A stretch of 64,000 bases of DNA from positions 12,502,948 through 12,566,947 of the forward strand of contig CM051004.1 of assembly GCA_027704905.1 (NCBI GenBank). The letters run 5' to 3'. Under the pieces are notes generated by a model. It was not told the DNA's origin. It saw nothing but the letters and a program-made list of their open reading frames with translations, and made no database searches. The stretch is from Muraenolepis orangiensis (Eukaryota; Chordata; Actinopteri; Gadiformes; Muraenolepididae). Below are positions 40,533 to 53,123 of the stretch, in pieces. The translations under genes were made by a program, and so were the position numbers. How positions within the stretch are numbered: the first letter of the stretch is position 1; each line of letters begins with the position of its first letter.

Positions 40533-40612
<80 letters not shown>
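40533..40612. repeat. (CA)n microsatellite
   Basis: A perfect CA tract of about 80 bp. Confidence 0.97.
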
Positions 40613-40613
<1 letters not shown>

Positions 40614-40649
40614 CTGTTTGGCTGTATGCACATGTGTGTGTGTGTGTGT

Positions 40650-42220
40650 CTGAATCCATATGTCCTGGCCATATGTTCTGGCTCAATACACTGTCATGTC
40701 CATGCATGCCAATAAGACATTCAAGAAGGAGCATTAATTATAATCGCAATCAGGCTGTTGTCGTGTCTCATGAGAAATGCAGGAAATGCGTGCATATCCT
40801 GTTGGGGACCATATTCCCCTTGGTTATTTGTTGAGCTGAGAATTTCTAAAATTGTTGATGTAAGGCTACTAGCCAGTCAATGGTAATAGTCCAGAGCAAA
40901 CACTGAGAACAATCTTATCACACTTTGTGTTTTCAATGCTACCTGAGCAACGGTCTAAACAGGCTGCTCCCTCTCTTGCAGTTTGCCTCTGGGCTTCTAG
41001 TTCGGAGTGCTAAGATGTATAGCATGGCATTGCTGAAAGAGGGTTCGCAATCATCCTTACTACAGCTAACGAAGTACAAAGTACTTACGACTTTGCCCGT
41101 TAATGCTAATTTACGGCGCCTCAAACACTTATGCTAGCTGGCGTTCATTCAGCTTCCAAACAGACCGCTCCACTCACACTTCTCTCTCTCTCACCCCGTC
41201 CACTTTAGGTCAGGCCGTCAATTTGGAGGGCTTTTTATGAGAAGGTCTCTTGTTAAATAACATTGTTAATCAGAAGGATGATCGTAATGCATGCTTTCAA
41301 TTAAGGTTGAGTGTGTTTATGGGGCCCGAGTTTATAGTTACATTCCCGCAAGTGCCTACACCGTCACGCCAGATATTTACTGTACATGGGTGTGTACGTA
41401 CTATATAATATAATAATATTATATATATAAACTCCCGCATGTTAGTTTCAGGCGTGCCATAAACCGGAGGACATGAAGCCATGAATTAGTTAAGAGTATG
41501 TGATTGGATACCTTGTGTATAGCACAGCTATGCGTGTAACACAACAGTGCATGTTCCAGTTAAATACAAATATTTGTATTGGATTTTTCCCAAACCTCAA
41601 CTGTGGATTATTATGTCTCAAACCTGTTTGGATTGTCCTTGAGTTTTACAACAGATGCGGCTGAATTCATTAGGCACCGATGAATGAATACATACATGAC
41701 AACAACAATAGGGGCTGCCATGAGAGGAACTCAATATGCAAATGTGCTTAGCTATCATCACATGTTTGCAGCACCCGTGTGCTGAGGCTAAGCTTGCAGG
41801 CAGGTTAAAGTGAGAGCAGTGGTGGTGGGCAGAGGGCTAAAGAAACATTATCAGTTGGCCAAACAGATGGCAGATTGAACGACTGATGTCTGGGTTGTTG
41901 ATATCTCGAGCTGTTTAGATGGTTTATCACTACCACTTCAATCAGACACTAGAAACAGAATAATCACAGAACTGATTTTATTTGATTGGCGGTTCATGGA
42001 AGATCATGTCTGATGGTTGAAAATGCTGAAATGCGTGAACTAAATATGAACTGACAGCACACAGACAGGGCTTGAACGCTATAAGCTTTTATAGGGTTTT
42101 ATTATACATACAAAAATGACCTCCATTTCTATCTATGTAAGGGACATAAAGTAACAAAAAATCGGATCTGTAATTAGTTTTGTTTTGAGTTAGTTTTGTC
42201 CTCTCTTTTACAATTGTTTT
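40650..42220. other. Intergenic, no gene seen
   Basis: No coding exon or transposon end supported. There is an AT-rich stretch at 41400-41430. Confidence 0.5.
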
Positions 42221-42224
42221 GCTT

Positions 42225-42430
42225 TTTCTTAGGCTTCTCCTTGTTTATACTGTACTGTCTCTTATGATTTTAGTTTTTTCTTAGGCTCCTCCTTGTTTAT
42301 ACTGTACTGTTTCTTATGATTTTAGTTTTTTCTTAGGCTCCTCCTTGTTTATACTGTACTGTCTCTTATGATTTTAGTTTTTTCTTAGGCTCCTCCTTGT
42401 TTATACTGTACTGTTTCTTATGATTGTTTG
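42225..42430. repeat. 52-bp minisatellite, four units
   Basis: AGGCTCCTCCTTGTTTATAC, TGTACTGT(C/T)TCTTATGATTT and TAGTTTTTTCTT repeat with starts at 42231, 42283, 42335 and 42387. Confidence 0.92.
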
Positions 42431-42700
42431 TTTTTTGTTCTAAACATGTAAAATCGGGTGAATGTATACCTTCAACAGTCTGTTTAAATGGTACTGGTAC
42501 CATAAGATACAGATAAACGATACTTATTTTTGGTATTTTTATCTTGATTGTCTTGGTTACATGAATATGAATCTTTACGATTGTTCATTCATTTTATACA
42601 ACACACTTGTTCTTCATTATTCAGTGCATGTAAGAACAGCTGTTTACCCTTACCCTTGTGTACAGATCAGACAGACATATAGATATTAGATATTGTTCCT

Positions 42701-42766
42701 GCCTAACCCTAGCGCTGGAGCATTTCATAGTGTGGCCTATGAAATGCTCCAGTGCTAGGGTTAGGC
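42701..42766. repeat. 30-bp-arm hairpin
   Basis: Arms GCCTAACCCTAGCGCTGGAG + CATTTCATAG (42701-42730) and its complement (42737-42766) surround the 6-nt loop TGTGGC. The single imperfect pair would be a G-U wobble in RNA. Confidence 0.9.
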
Positions 42767-42866
42767 GATAAAACAATCTCGATCAATTACATGATCAAAT
42801 GTATCAGGAATGAAACACACTGTGTATATATATACTGTATATATATGACTGTATGGCCCAGCCCTA
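42756..42866. mobile_element. Short hAT-like non-autonomous element, tentative
   Basis: Ends TAGGGTTAGGCGATA and TAGGGCTGGGCCATA (right, reverse complement) agree at 12 of 15 positions and resemble fish repeats with TAGGGCTGGGCGATA ends. I see no clean 8-bp target duplication, and the left end is shared with the hairpin at 42701-42766. Confidence 0.4.
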
Positions 42867-43563
42867 CTCCACACTGGACCAACTGCTTTGGTTATTTGAT
42901 CTTATGGACATTTATAGTAGTTAACGGTTAGAAGACAGGCAGGGGGTGCCGCCATGGCAACAGACCAGCGCTGGCTCCGCTGCTGTGTTTTCCTACTGCT
43001 GAATGTACTGTAGACTAATCCCATTAGCGGACACTCTTAGAAAGTCAGCCAGGCGATGAAATGATCTGCTCCTTGTGCCATCATTCCACATGTGTTTGGT
43101 GTCCTGCCACCTCCCAGCCAAGTCAAGTCACACTGGCCATGCCTACCACGGCCTACTTTAAACTTAAAGGTACAAAAGGTGACGCGATTTAGAATAAAAA
43201 ATTGCGTCGCACACATCAGACGTACATTTGTCAACCTGTCACAACATATTAACAAACATTGGCTTGTTTTTGCCAATATGCTACCATACATATTACGATC
43301 TTTTGTATGATTGAATGTGTGGGTTTAACGTGGAGGTTTAGGTTGTACAGGTCTGCCATTATTTAAATGGAATGGCTGAACATAGTTCAAATTGACGATC
43401 AGCGAATCCACCATAGTGCCCTCTGTAGGACAGAACCATGCTTCCAGTAAGATAACATTGAAGCATTATTTTCATTTCAAGCGAAGAATTGCAATACTTT
43501 CTCATCCCTTATTTTTATTCAGTATTGTTGGAGCAACTTCCTGGCTCTGTTATTTTAAATAAA

Positions 43564-43724
<161 letters not shown>

Positions 43725-44595
43725 TTTGTAAACAAACAAAGTTTGCTCTCTGAGTTATCAAACAAAATAAATGACGCCGAAGTTTCAAGAATATTTATGA
43801 TCTTCAGTGGAAATTTCCTCATCTTTCGAACGGTCTTGTACAGTGGGGAAGAAAACAATAACGTCAAACACGATTTAAGAACTGCACGTACGTGTGCTCC
43901 TTGAGTTAAGATGGTATAGCTTCATTAATCCTGTTGACTTCAGATGTACAATATGGTGTGACACTACTTTCCCTTTTTAGACAAACAGAGCATCACAGTT
44001 TTCTTGTGCTATATTGTACAATACACATTTTGTGAATTGGCAGACGCTTCACACACTTACAAGTAAGGCGGAGAACAATGAAGGCACTACAGTACATTTG
44101 ACTACATTTAACTACAACCCTTTCATTAAATGCTGCCTGACCAACATTGTAAAAAATAAAAACTGCATGGTCAGAGGGACTTGAACAATCAAGTCAAATT
44201 ATCAGCTGTTGATCAGATGTTTTTAATATTTGGCTTTTCTTCCAAATACTTCTGTTGGACAATCACGTTAAGATCACGTTAAGTTAATGAAGCTCGGCAA
44301 TGTAACGTAGCTTTTAAGCACACTCGGCTGATTGTAAAACCAATTGCAGCTGACATTTTGGAAAGGGTACGCTGATGTCTAGCAAATGTCAGCAATGAGC
44401 AGACTATTGACGTTAGCTAACGGCTTTAGTTTAGTTTGGATTGGAGGGAAGAACTCAGAATGTTTGAGTGACTAATTCCTTAGTGTATGGCATTAGCGTT
44501 GTTATGTTTACTTTGAGGAAGAACTTTATAATAAGCTCACTGCTTTAGACCCTGACTCAGCTCACACTAATACCATCCATATATCAGCAGTACAT
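43725..44595. other. Intergenic, no gene seen
   Basis: A partial relative of the dispersed fish repeat (GGCAGACGCTTC) occurs near 44040. Nothing else supported. Confidence 0.45.
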
Positions 44596-44597
44596 AA

Positions 44598-44610
44598 TAA
44601 TAATTATAAT

Positions 44611-44658
<48 letters not shown>
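44598..44658. repeat. (AAT)n microsatellite
   Basis: About 20 ATA/AAT trinucleotides. Confidence 0.95.
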
Positions 44659-44659
<1 letters not shown>

Positions 44660-44660
<1 letters not shown>

Positions 44661-46600
44661 TAAAAACAAGAGTCTCAGAGAGTCTTTAGTAAGTAAAGTA
44701 TAAGTATAGAAAGTATAGCAAAGTATAGCAACGTATACTACATTTGGTGATGTTCGGAAAATGCTTCCTGTAACATGGATATGGTATTTTTAAGTGCAGT
44801 CATGTTTGCTCACAGTTCACAGTTCACAGTAGATTAGTTATAGTCTCTAACCCTTAATGGCTCTAAAGATAGCCGTCATACGGACAAAACCGATAAGTAA
44901 AGGTACAAAAAACACCATTATACACCGGAACTTGGCACACAGTGAAAGGTATCCATAGACACAATCCTGAGTGATTCAGAAGGAGAAAGACTGTGCAAAT
45001 ATAGCTATTCTTCCAGTAACCCTGACAACTGTATAACAACAAAACACTATGTATCTCTATACCTAACATATTCCAGCCCTCAGGGCATACACAGACGCAC
45101 AGTGATTATCCACCCATGCATAATGCATCCCAGGTCAGCCCTGTGGATCCCCTCTCCTGCAGACATGACCTTTTGACCCCATCCGAGTGACCCTTTTCCC
45201 GAGTGCTCGTGACAAGGTTTGCCTCATTCACTGCACCCCAGGCGTATGCTCGCACAGATACCGCCTGGCCCATTTCCCTCATGACCACGTTCTCCAAAAC
45301 CGTGCCCCTGCCTGGTCCCTAACCGGGCACACCATTCATCATCATCCTCGATCACTCGATTACGGGACTTCTTTTAAGGGAATAGGCTACTTTGAAAAGA
45401 ATGCTGAGAGATTGGGCTCTCTTGGCAGACACTCGTGGAAGAGAACGAGGGTTATGAAAGGCCAGGGTCCAAAAAAGATAAAAGCCCATCAGCCATTCCA
45501 TGGCCCAGATTGTCCATCACGGGTGACAGATGAGTACTTCTTTTAGATCTAAAGTGAACGTGTCCTTCTGGAATCCCGGGGGGGGAAACTAAACGCGTTA
45601 TATACGCACACTGAGGGTCTGAGTGCTCACTGCCATGAATATGGAATGTACATCTTAATTCATTTTGATGAATTGCAGCCCCTCGTGGCGGTCCCAAAGA
45701 GAGACACTCAATGTCAAAGCGCAATACATGTAATGCACGGCCACGTGCCCAAGCAGACGTCTCCATCTGCAAGTCATTTGTCGTATTGTTTTCCGCGTGT
45801 GTGTGCGTTTGCTTATGTGCGGTAAACTATCAAATAACTTGTGGTGTGGTGTGCTGCGTCCTCATTTTTCTCTTGTCACAGCATCGTTCATAAATTGCCT
45901 TTATGTTAGCAATAAGGTGCGGTGTGTTATGAAGAATAAAATATTATACCCTACATAAATATTCAGAGCCAGTGTATCGATCCGAAAATCCTGAATAATG
46001 GGCGAGTTCAACGATAATTTATTCTTAGCTGCACTGGCATCTCATTGTTCTTACTCAGCAATTACAGGATCCAATAGTGAGGCCAAGGGAGAAGGCTCAT
46101 TAACAAAATACGAATTACATTACAGGTTCATAAACAGTCCTCATTTGTTTATCCTGAGGCTATGGAGTGGCCCTGCTGGAGTGGAACGAAACACATTGCT
46201 AATAAAACAGAATCAATACAAAATATCAATCATGATGAAAGATAGAATAGCGTTTTACTTTCTGAACACATTTACATGACCAATGGGTATACTCAATATT
46301 ATATAAAACAACCCTTGCATAACTAATTATTGTTATACTCACATATTTGTACACTACAAATAAGAGGTTGTTCCATTCGCAGGCAGTGGTTTTGGGTTTA
46401 CTATTTGATCCTGGCTTTGATCAAAAATATGGCCAGCATTATAATTTGTATTATTTTCTACACAATCTGAGAAAGAATATATGGGAAAAAAGCGTCATAT
46501 GTTCCCATCATAAAGCATAACATGTTCAACTGGATGTATTGTCTTCTGACAATCAGCATGAAGTGAAAATTATAAATTCATAAATCTACTCTCTCTTTCA
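44660..46600. other. Intergenic, no gene seen
   Basis: Fairly complex sequence and a plausible place for regulatory DNA, but no gene, RNA or element can be supported from sequence alone. Confidence 0.45.
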
Positions 46601-46610
46601 CACACTCCTC

Positions 46611-48623
46611 CACTCACTCACTCACTCACTCACTCACTCACTCACTCGCTCACTCGCTCACTCACTCACCCCCACTCACTCACTCACTCACTCACTCACT
46701 CACCCACTCACTCACGCACTCACTCACTCACTCACTCACTCACTCACTCACTCACTCACTCACTTACTCACTCACTCACTCACTCACTCACTCACTCGCT
46801 CACTCGCTCACTCGCTCACTCACTCACCCCCACTCACTCACTCACTCACTCACTCACTCACTCACTCCCACTCACTCACTCACTCACTCACTCACTCACT
46901 CACTCACTCACTCACTCACTCACTCACTCACTCACTCACTCCCACTCACTCACCCCCCACTCACTCACTCACTCACTCACTCACTCCCACTCACTCACTC
47001 ACTCACTCACTCCCACTCACTCACTCACTCACTCACTCCCACTCACTCACTCACTCACTCACTCACTCACTCACTCACTCACTCACTCACTCACTCACTC
47101 ACTCACTCCCACTCACTCACTCACTCACTCACTCACTCACTCACTCCCCCACTCACTCACTCCCACTCACTCACTCACTCACTCACTCACTCACTCACTC
47201 ACTCACTCACTCACCCACTCACTCACGCACTCACTCACTCACTCACTCACTCACTCGCTCACTCACTCACACCCACTCACTCACTCACTCACTCACTCAC
47301 TCGCTCACTCGCTCACTCACTCACCCCCACTCACTCACTCACTCACTCACTCACCCACTCACTCACGCACTCACTCACTCACTCACTCACTCACTCACTC
47401 ACTCACTCACTCACTCACTCACTCACTCACTCACACCCACTCACTCACTCACTCACTCACTCGCTCACTCGCTCACTCGCTCACTCGCTCACTCACTCAC
47501 CCCCACTCACTCACTCACTCACTCACTCACTCACTCACTCACTCACTCACTCCCACTCACTCACTCACTCACTCACTCACTCCCACTCACTCACTCACTC
47601 ACTCACTCACTCCCACTCACTCACTCACCCCCCACTCACTCACTCACTCACTCACTCCCACTCACTCACTCCCTCACTCACTCATTCACTCACTCACTCA
47701 CTCACTCTCTCCCACTCACTCTCTCCCACTCACTCACTCACTCCCACTCACTCACTCACTCACTCCCACTCACTCACTCACTCACTCCCACTCACTCACT
47801 CACTCACTCACTCACTCACTCACTCACTCACTCCCACTCACTCACTCACTCACTCACTCACTCACTCACTCACTCACTCACTCACTCACTCACTCACTCA
47901 CTCCCACTCACTCACTCACTCACTCACTCACTCACTCCCACTCACTCACTCACCCCCCACTCACTCACTCACTCACTCACTCCCACTCACTCACTCCCAC
48001 TCACTCACTCATTCACTCACTCACTCACTCACTCTCTCCCACTCACTCTCTCCCACTCACTCACTCACTCCCACTCACTCACTCACTCACTCACTCCCAC
48101 TCACTCACTCACTCACTCCCACTCACTCACTCACTCACTCACTCACTCACTCCACTCACTCACTCACTCACTCACTCACTCACTCACTCACTCACTCACT
48201 CCCCCACTCACTCACTCCCACTCACTCACTCCCCCACTCACTCACTCACTCACTCACTCCCCCACTCACTCACTCACTCACTCACTCACTCACTCACTCA
48301 CTCACTCACTCACTCACTCACTCACTCACTCACTCACTCACTCACCCCACTCACTCACTCACTCACTCACTCCCACTCACTTACTCACTCACTCACTCAC
48401 TCACTCCCACTCACTCACTCACTCACTCCCACTCTCTCACTCACTCACTCACTCACTCACTCACTCACTCACTCACTCACTCACTCACTCACTCCCACTC
48501 ACTCACTCACTCACTCACTCACTCACTCACTCACTCACTCACTCACTCACACTCACTCACTCACTCACTCACTCACTCACTCCCCACTCACTCACTCACT
48601 CCCCACTCACTCACTCTCTCACT
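46611..48623. repeat. CACT tetranucleotide satellite, 2.0 kb
   Basis: About 500 CACT units broken by CCCACT, CGCT, CCCCCC and CTCTCTCCC variants. The variants recur in order: ACCCCCCAC at 46952, 47627 and 47952; CATTCAC at 47683 and 48010; CACTCTCTCCC at 47703 and 48030. This shows an internal repeat of about 327 bp. Confidence 0.98.
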
Positions 48624-49042
48624 TAGTTTTCAACAATGTTCTGGAAAAGCAAAGGACAGGGTTTCTTTGTTTCTCTCTATATGTTTGTAATTTAATGTGA
48701 AATTGAACAGTGATTGGTCAATATTTGAGTAAAAACCCAAGCCTGTACTCTGACCTTGTATAGCTACAGTCATTGTTTGTGTCTGCTTCTTCTTTAGTAT
48801 AAGTGACATACTTTTGAACCATTTTATTCATGAGGTTGCGGTCACGGTCTTTGATAGAATACCAAATATAATACAGCACTTTAGTGATGAAGAAAATAAG
48901 AAAACTAGAGTTTGTATTCATTTTCCTTTCCTGACGTCAATATGACTCAAGGTGAAGGGCGAATATTTGTAAGTTCTTTACGCACAAAGGAGATTTTCAT
49001 GAATCGGTAGAAAAGGTTATGTGCAAAATAATAAACGATACT

Positions 49043-49346
49043 GGTAACACTTTTCAATTAGGGTAGATTAATTAACACTTATTTCATCCATTAATTAATT
49101 ACAATGAGTTAATGCAGTTATAAGTATTAACAGTTAATTAACAATGAATTAATGGTAATAATTTGCTTATGGTGTTCATGTCATAAGGTAATGGTGTTAA
49201 TGTTAACTAAGGTTAACTAGGGTTAGGGTTAACTCTAACTCTTACCCACTACCCATATATCTTAATGCTTTATAATAATGTTAATTACGGCATTAACTAA
49301 TGTTAATGAATGGTTAATTAATGTACCCTTATTGTAAAGTGTTACC
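49043..49346. mobile_element. Non-autonomous DNA transposon with GGTAACACTTT ends
   Basis: GGTAACACTTTTCAATTAGG at the left mirrors CCTTATTGTAAAGTGTTACC at the right, and the interior is rich in TTAATTAA-type motifs. GATACT occurs on both sides (49037-49042 and 49349-49354), but 2 bp out of register with the right repeat, so the target duplication is uncertain. No coding capacity. Confidence 0.65.
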
Positions 49347-49359
49347 ATGATACTTCATA

Positions 49360-50250
49360 ATAAGCTTCTCTGCATAATTAGACGGATGATTTAAACTCGT
49401 CCCCGTGCTACAAGATAGTCCATCGCTCACAGTAAAACAACAAGTAATGGCTTCTTTTGGCTCGGTTGCGTCGGTGGCGTTTGATTTATTATCACGCAGG
49501 ACTCAGTAGCCGGGGTCAGAAGGGGCGGGTCAGTTTGTTGAGTTAGCAGTTCATCACGGCAGGGGAGGGGCAGTGCTCGTATTGTCATCATCCCCTCCGA
49601 AGAGAACAGCCAACCAAAGGAATGAAACAGGCATTATATATAATATGTTAGCGCTTTATGACTGTCGTCAGGACGCTGGCGGCTGGTCGCTGGTTGGGCT
49701 ATCTCAACATTTCTGAGCATTAGAGGGTGCGTCATCAGCCATCCTGTGACAGAGTGATTATTAAGTGGGTACTACAGCGGTTCAGCTTCGAGGAGATATC
49801 ATGAACAACATCACCCCCGTCTGACCAATGAGAGAGCGGGAAAACATCCCCTCCATCTGGCCAATGAGAGAGTGGGACAACATCCTCTCCATCCTTTCTC
49901 TCCATGAGAGAGAGGGAGGAGGAGAGAGGTGGGGGCCGAGCAGAACATGGTCACCCCTCCTCCTCCTCCTCCTTCCGCTCCTCCTTCTCTCCTCGCCTTG
50001 ATGCTGGTAAAACCCAACTGACTTTCATAACCAAGTTGTTTTTTTTGTATGTGGTGGTCCTATATTAGAGACTTCATAACCCAGTTTTTGTTTGTTTGTG
50101 GTTTCACATGGCACCGGGTAGATTACAAAATCCAGGTTAGTTACACCTACACACTGGACGAGGACTGATAAAGAGTGAACTGAACTGCACATGCACTGAC
50201 AAGCAGAAGCGGGTGAGAGTGTGAACAGTAACCTATCTCAGCCCTCACCA
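49360..50250. other. Intergenic, no gene seen
   Basis: A short diverged duplication around CCAATGAGAGAG (49826 and 49861) and a pyrimidine tract (CTCCTCC, 49957-49995) are the only notable items. Confidence 0.5.
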
Positions 50251-50254
50251 AGAC

Positions 50255-50360
50255 AATAGATTGAATCTAGGGGAGGCTATAGCGGCTAGATAGTGGATAG
50301 TGTAGCGTGTATAGAGTGTTTGACTGTCGGCTCAAAAGTTCTGGGTTTGACCTTCATTAG
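50255..50360 (+). repeat. Possible tRNA-type SINE fragment
   Basis: GTCGGCTCAAAAGTTCTGGG followed by TTTGACC resembles the B-box side of the SINE at 23709-23786 (GGTTCTGGGTTCAAGATC). The A box is not convincing. Confidence 0.35.
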
Positions 50361-50547
50361 AGGCTCTTTGAGCTTATTGTGGAAATATGTGTGCAATTAA
50401 CTTAAATAGAACAGTAGATATATATGATCAGATATATTTTTACACATTTCATCTGAGGAAATTGTTGTTCATGTGATGAACATTGCCATGACTACAGCTA
50501 GACTCCCTGGTAGGAATCTCAAAAGAACGTCTCGGAAATCAAGAGCA

Positions 50548-50730
50548 CCAACAATTATCGGTGACCCTGACCAGACCGCCGACCATATAATCACCATCTG
50601 CCCCTTATATAGACCTTATAGACCACCCTCGGAAGCCAGCCTCTTCGACCTAGGACCAGAGATGCAGGCATGGCTACACGACACCGAGTTGGACCTCTGA
50701 CGTTACACGAAAGAAGAAGAACAACAATTA
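50548..50730 (+). mobile_element. Non-LTR retrotransposon C-terminal remnant
   Basis: An open frame to the TGA at 50698-50700 reads DPDQTADHIITICPLYRP and later AWLHDTELDL, the cysteine/histidine-containing end seen in many non-LTR reverse transcriptases. An AAGAAGAAGAAC tail follows. Only the last 60 or so residues remain. Confidence 0.6.
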
Positions 50731-51427
50731 TCTCACAAAGATGATCCAGATTCATTAATTAACATATATTTATTCAGAACCTACATTCGCAAGCATCACG
50801 ATTGAGATAACATAATCTAACTGAATTGATCTCAAAGCCAGTGTAGATTCGTTGATATAACAGAAAATCTTGAAAAAAACATACTTTAAGCCATAAAATA
50901 AAAGAAAAGTCTGAATAAAGACATTGAAAACAATATTTAGCAATGAAAACAATCCTTTAACACTGTAAAACCTAATTAGGCACTCAAAAACGGATTTAAA
51001 TACTAATTCAATACATTCAATACAAAATATTGTACAAACAACGTATTCAACATGGGCAACAATTAATCTGCTAAAAGAAACACGGTTACCCAAAAGCGAA
51101 CCAAATAATTGCAATTTCTGTGCAAATAAGCAAATGAGCAAACACAAACAAACAAATAAACAGACAAACAAACCCTGACGGCCTGAATAACATGGAGCAT
51201 TTTGTGTTGGTAAACATGTTTTGAATGGCTTCTCTTTCCATTTAACAGGCTTGTGAGGCGATGGAGCAGTCTGTCTGACTGTCTTATCTCTGAAATACAC
51301 ATTCTATAGATTCACTTTCTCTCTTTTCCTGCCCTATAAATAGCAATAATTGACAGGAAAGAGGCCTAAACCGCCTCCCACACAGCGTTCCGCCAATCAT
51401 CTTTGAGCTTGGGTGTATCGGCACATT

Positions 51428-51560
51428 ATCATGTATGATCACATTTATCATGTATGATCACATTATCATGTATGATCACATTTATCATGCATGATCACAT
51501 TATCATGTATGATCACATTTATCATGTATGATCACATTTATCATGCATGATCACATGATA
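51428..51560. repeat. 18-20-bp minisatellite, about seven units
   Basis: TATCATG(T/C)ATGATCACATT(T) repeats. Each unit is itself palindromic around CATGATCATG-like sequence. Confidence 0.93.
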
Positions 51561-52104
51561 ATGACATTAATAATCCGGCGTACAATTATATTCGGCCAAT
51601 GTGAGAAGATTCTAGAGAATTCCTTGCCGTTCAAATGGTAACCTACTGTTGTTGGAGAACAGAGGTGGCATCGGTCTGGCGACATAGAATGGCTCAAAGA
51701 TTTCTTAAAAGAAATCTATTTTTTGCAAGGTGTAAGATATGAGACGCAGTTTTAGGGTACAGCAGTTTTAGGAAGCCACCGGTGTTCACCCTGTAAGTCA
51801 CAATTTTGCCAGGAGCAGTTAGCACATCTTCCTAGTATCATATTATCAATGTTTCTCTTTGCTATCCACAGGCAGACTATAGGATATCGAACCCAACCCC
51901 TTTTGGCTTGGAGGGGCCACTGCACCCCAACCATTCAATGTGTAAGCTTAACATCTTGTATTGGCATTCGAAAGAGTTGGCATTTCCCAAACCTATTCCA
52001 AAATCAAAATTGTAAAATAGCTCTGTGCCGAGCAGAAGTCAAGAGGGAGACTGGATGATGAGAGGCAGCACAACGTTCACATTTCATGTCTTGTTTGCAA
52101 TCGA

Positions 52105-52139
52105 CTATAAATGTTAAGACATATCCTTAACATTTATAG
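52105..52139. repeat. Small perfect hairpin
   Basis: CTATAAATGTTAAG and CTTAACATTTATAG (14 bp each) surround a 7-nt loop. No terminator or other role is implied in a vertebrate context. Confidence 0.7.
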
Positions 52140-53123
52140 ACAAATAGTGCTTCGGCATTCACACATACACACAAGAAAATGTCCAATTTACCAGAAATAT
52201 AAATACATCTTTCTTTCTTTTTTTTATACAAATATTTCACAATTACCACTGCTCACACATAATTGGCTCTGGTGTTTCATCATTGGAACATTGTGTCCTG
52301 TACACAACATGACATGCGCAATAACACAAATATCGTACCCATTGTCTTCAAGCACTTCATAGCTAGTACTTATTGGTAGGTGACAAACAAAGGCAAAACA
52401 ACAATCAAGCTTGTACTGAAATCCCCTTTAAATGTGCCCGGTCAAGCCTCCATGAATGCACCCTCCATCGTGTACATCATGTAGCTCAATGTTGTTAGAA
52501 GCAGCCACAGTTCAGCAGGCACTAGAAAAGATTTATAGGACAATGTGGCACCATTCAGATATACGATTACGTGGAATTGATTCACCAGCCGCGGCATCCT
52601 TGTTCATCCTTGGTGGATTATGTTTATTGAAACCAATAGGCCACAGAGGTTTCCTGGCAACCAACCATCAGCCACAATTCCCTATTCAACCATGTTTGGT
52701 AAGTCTGCAGTCTAATGGCACAATTATGACCAAAAAAATAAAAACAATTCAACATCAATTTCCTCTTCCTCTCCCATTAATTTGACACTCGCGTCCTCAC
52801 ATCCTCGCGGTTAGGGACCACATGCTGGTTAGGTAACTTCAGAATGGAATGTGTGTGTTTTTTCAAGCAAACAAACATGAGTGCACATTGAGAGGACTTG
52901 GCTGGTGAACACGTACAGTACAGCGGCAGAGCTTCTCCACTCCTTAGAGGCAGACGACATCCTGTGGACACGTATAGAAAACAACGTAAATTCAATCAAA
53001 TCCAGTCTCGTGCGGAAATAAGACAATCCGTTCTCATGTGGACCGTTCCAGATTTCACGACCGTCTAATCTGTCAACGCCCGGATTAGATCCGATCCCAA
53101 ACTTCCTTGTCTGTACTCCTTGT

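Larger units (their letters stand above)
50731..53123. other. PTGER3 downstream region, no separate gene seen
   Basis: Probably contains the PTGER3 3' UTR next to 53123. Also holds the 19-bp tandem repeat (51428-51560) and a 14-bp-arm hairpin (52105-52139). Confidence 0.45.

Noticed and set aside
45998..46279. 93-codon plus frame in complex sequence
   Set aside because: No recognised domain, splice-site support or homology; a chance frame is likelier, though the block could be conserved non-coding DNA.
46611..48623. CRISPR-like direct repeats with spacers
   Set aside because: The array is a tetranucleotide satellite in a vertebrate genome; there are no unique spacers.
49205..49240. Telomere-like GGTTAGGGTTAACT sequence
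   Set aside because: Only one partial unit inside a transposon-like repeat; not a telomeric array.
52777..52995. Alternative C-terminal EP3 exon behind a CCACAG acceptor (minus strand)
   Set aside because: The acceptor is plausible, but the TM7 exon lacks a good donor at KFCM and the peptide has no resemblance to known tails.
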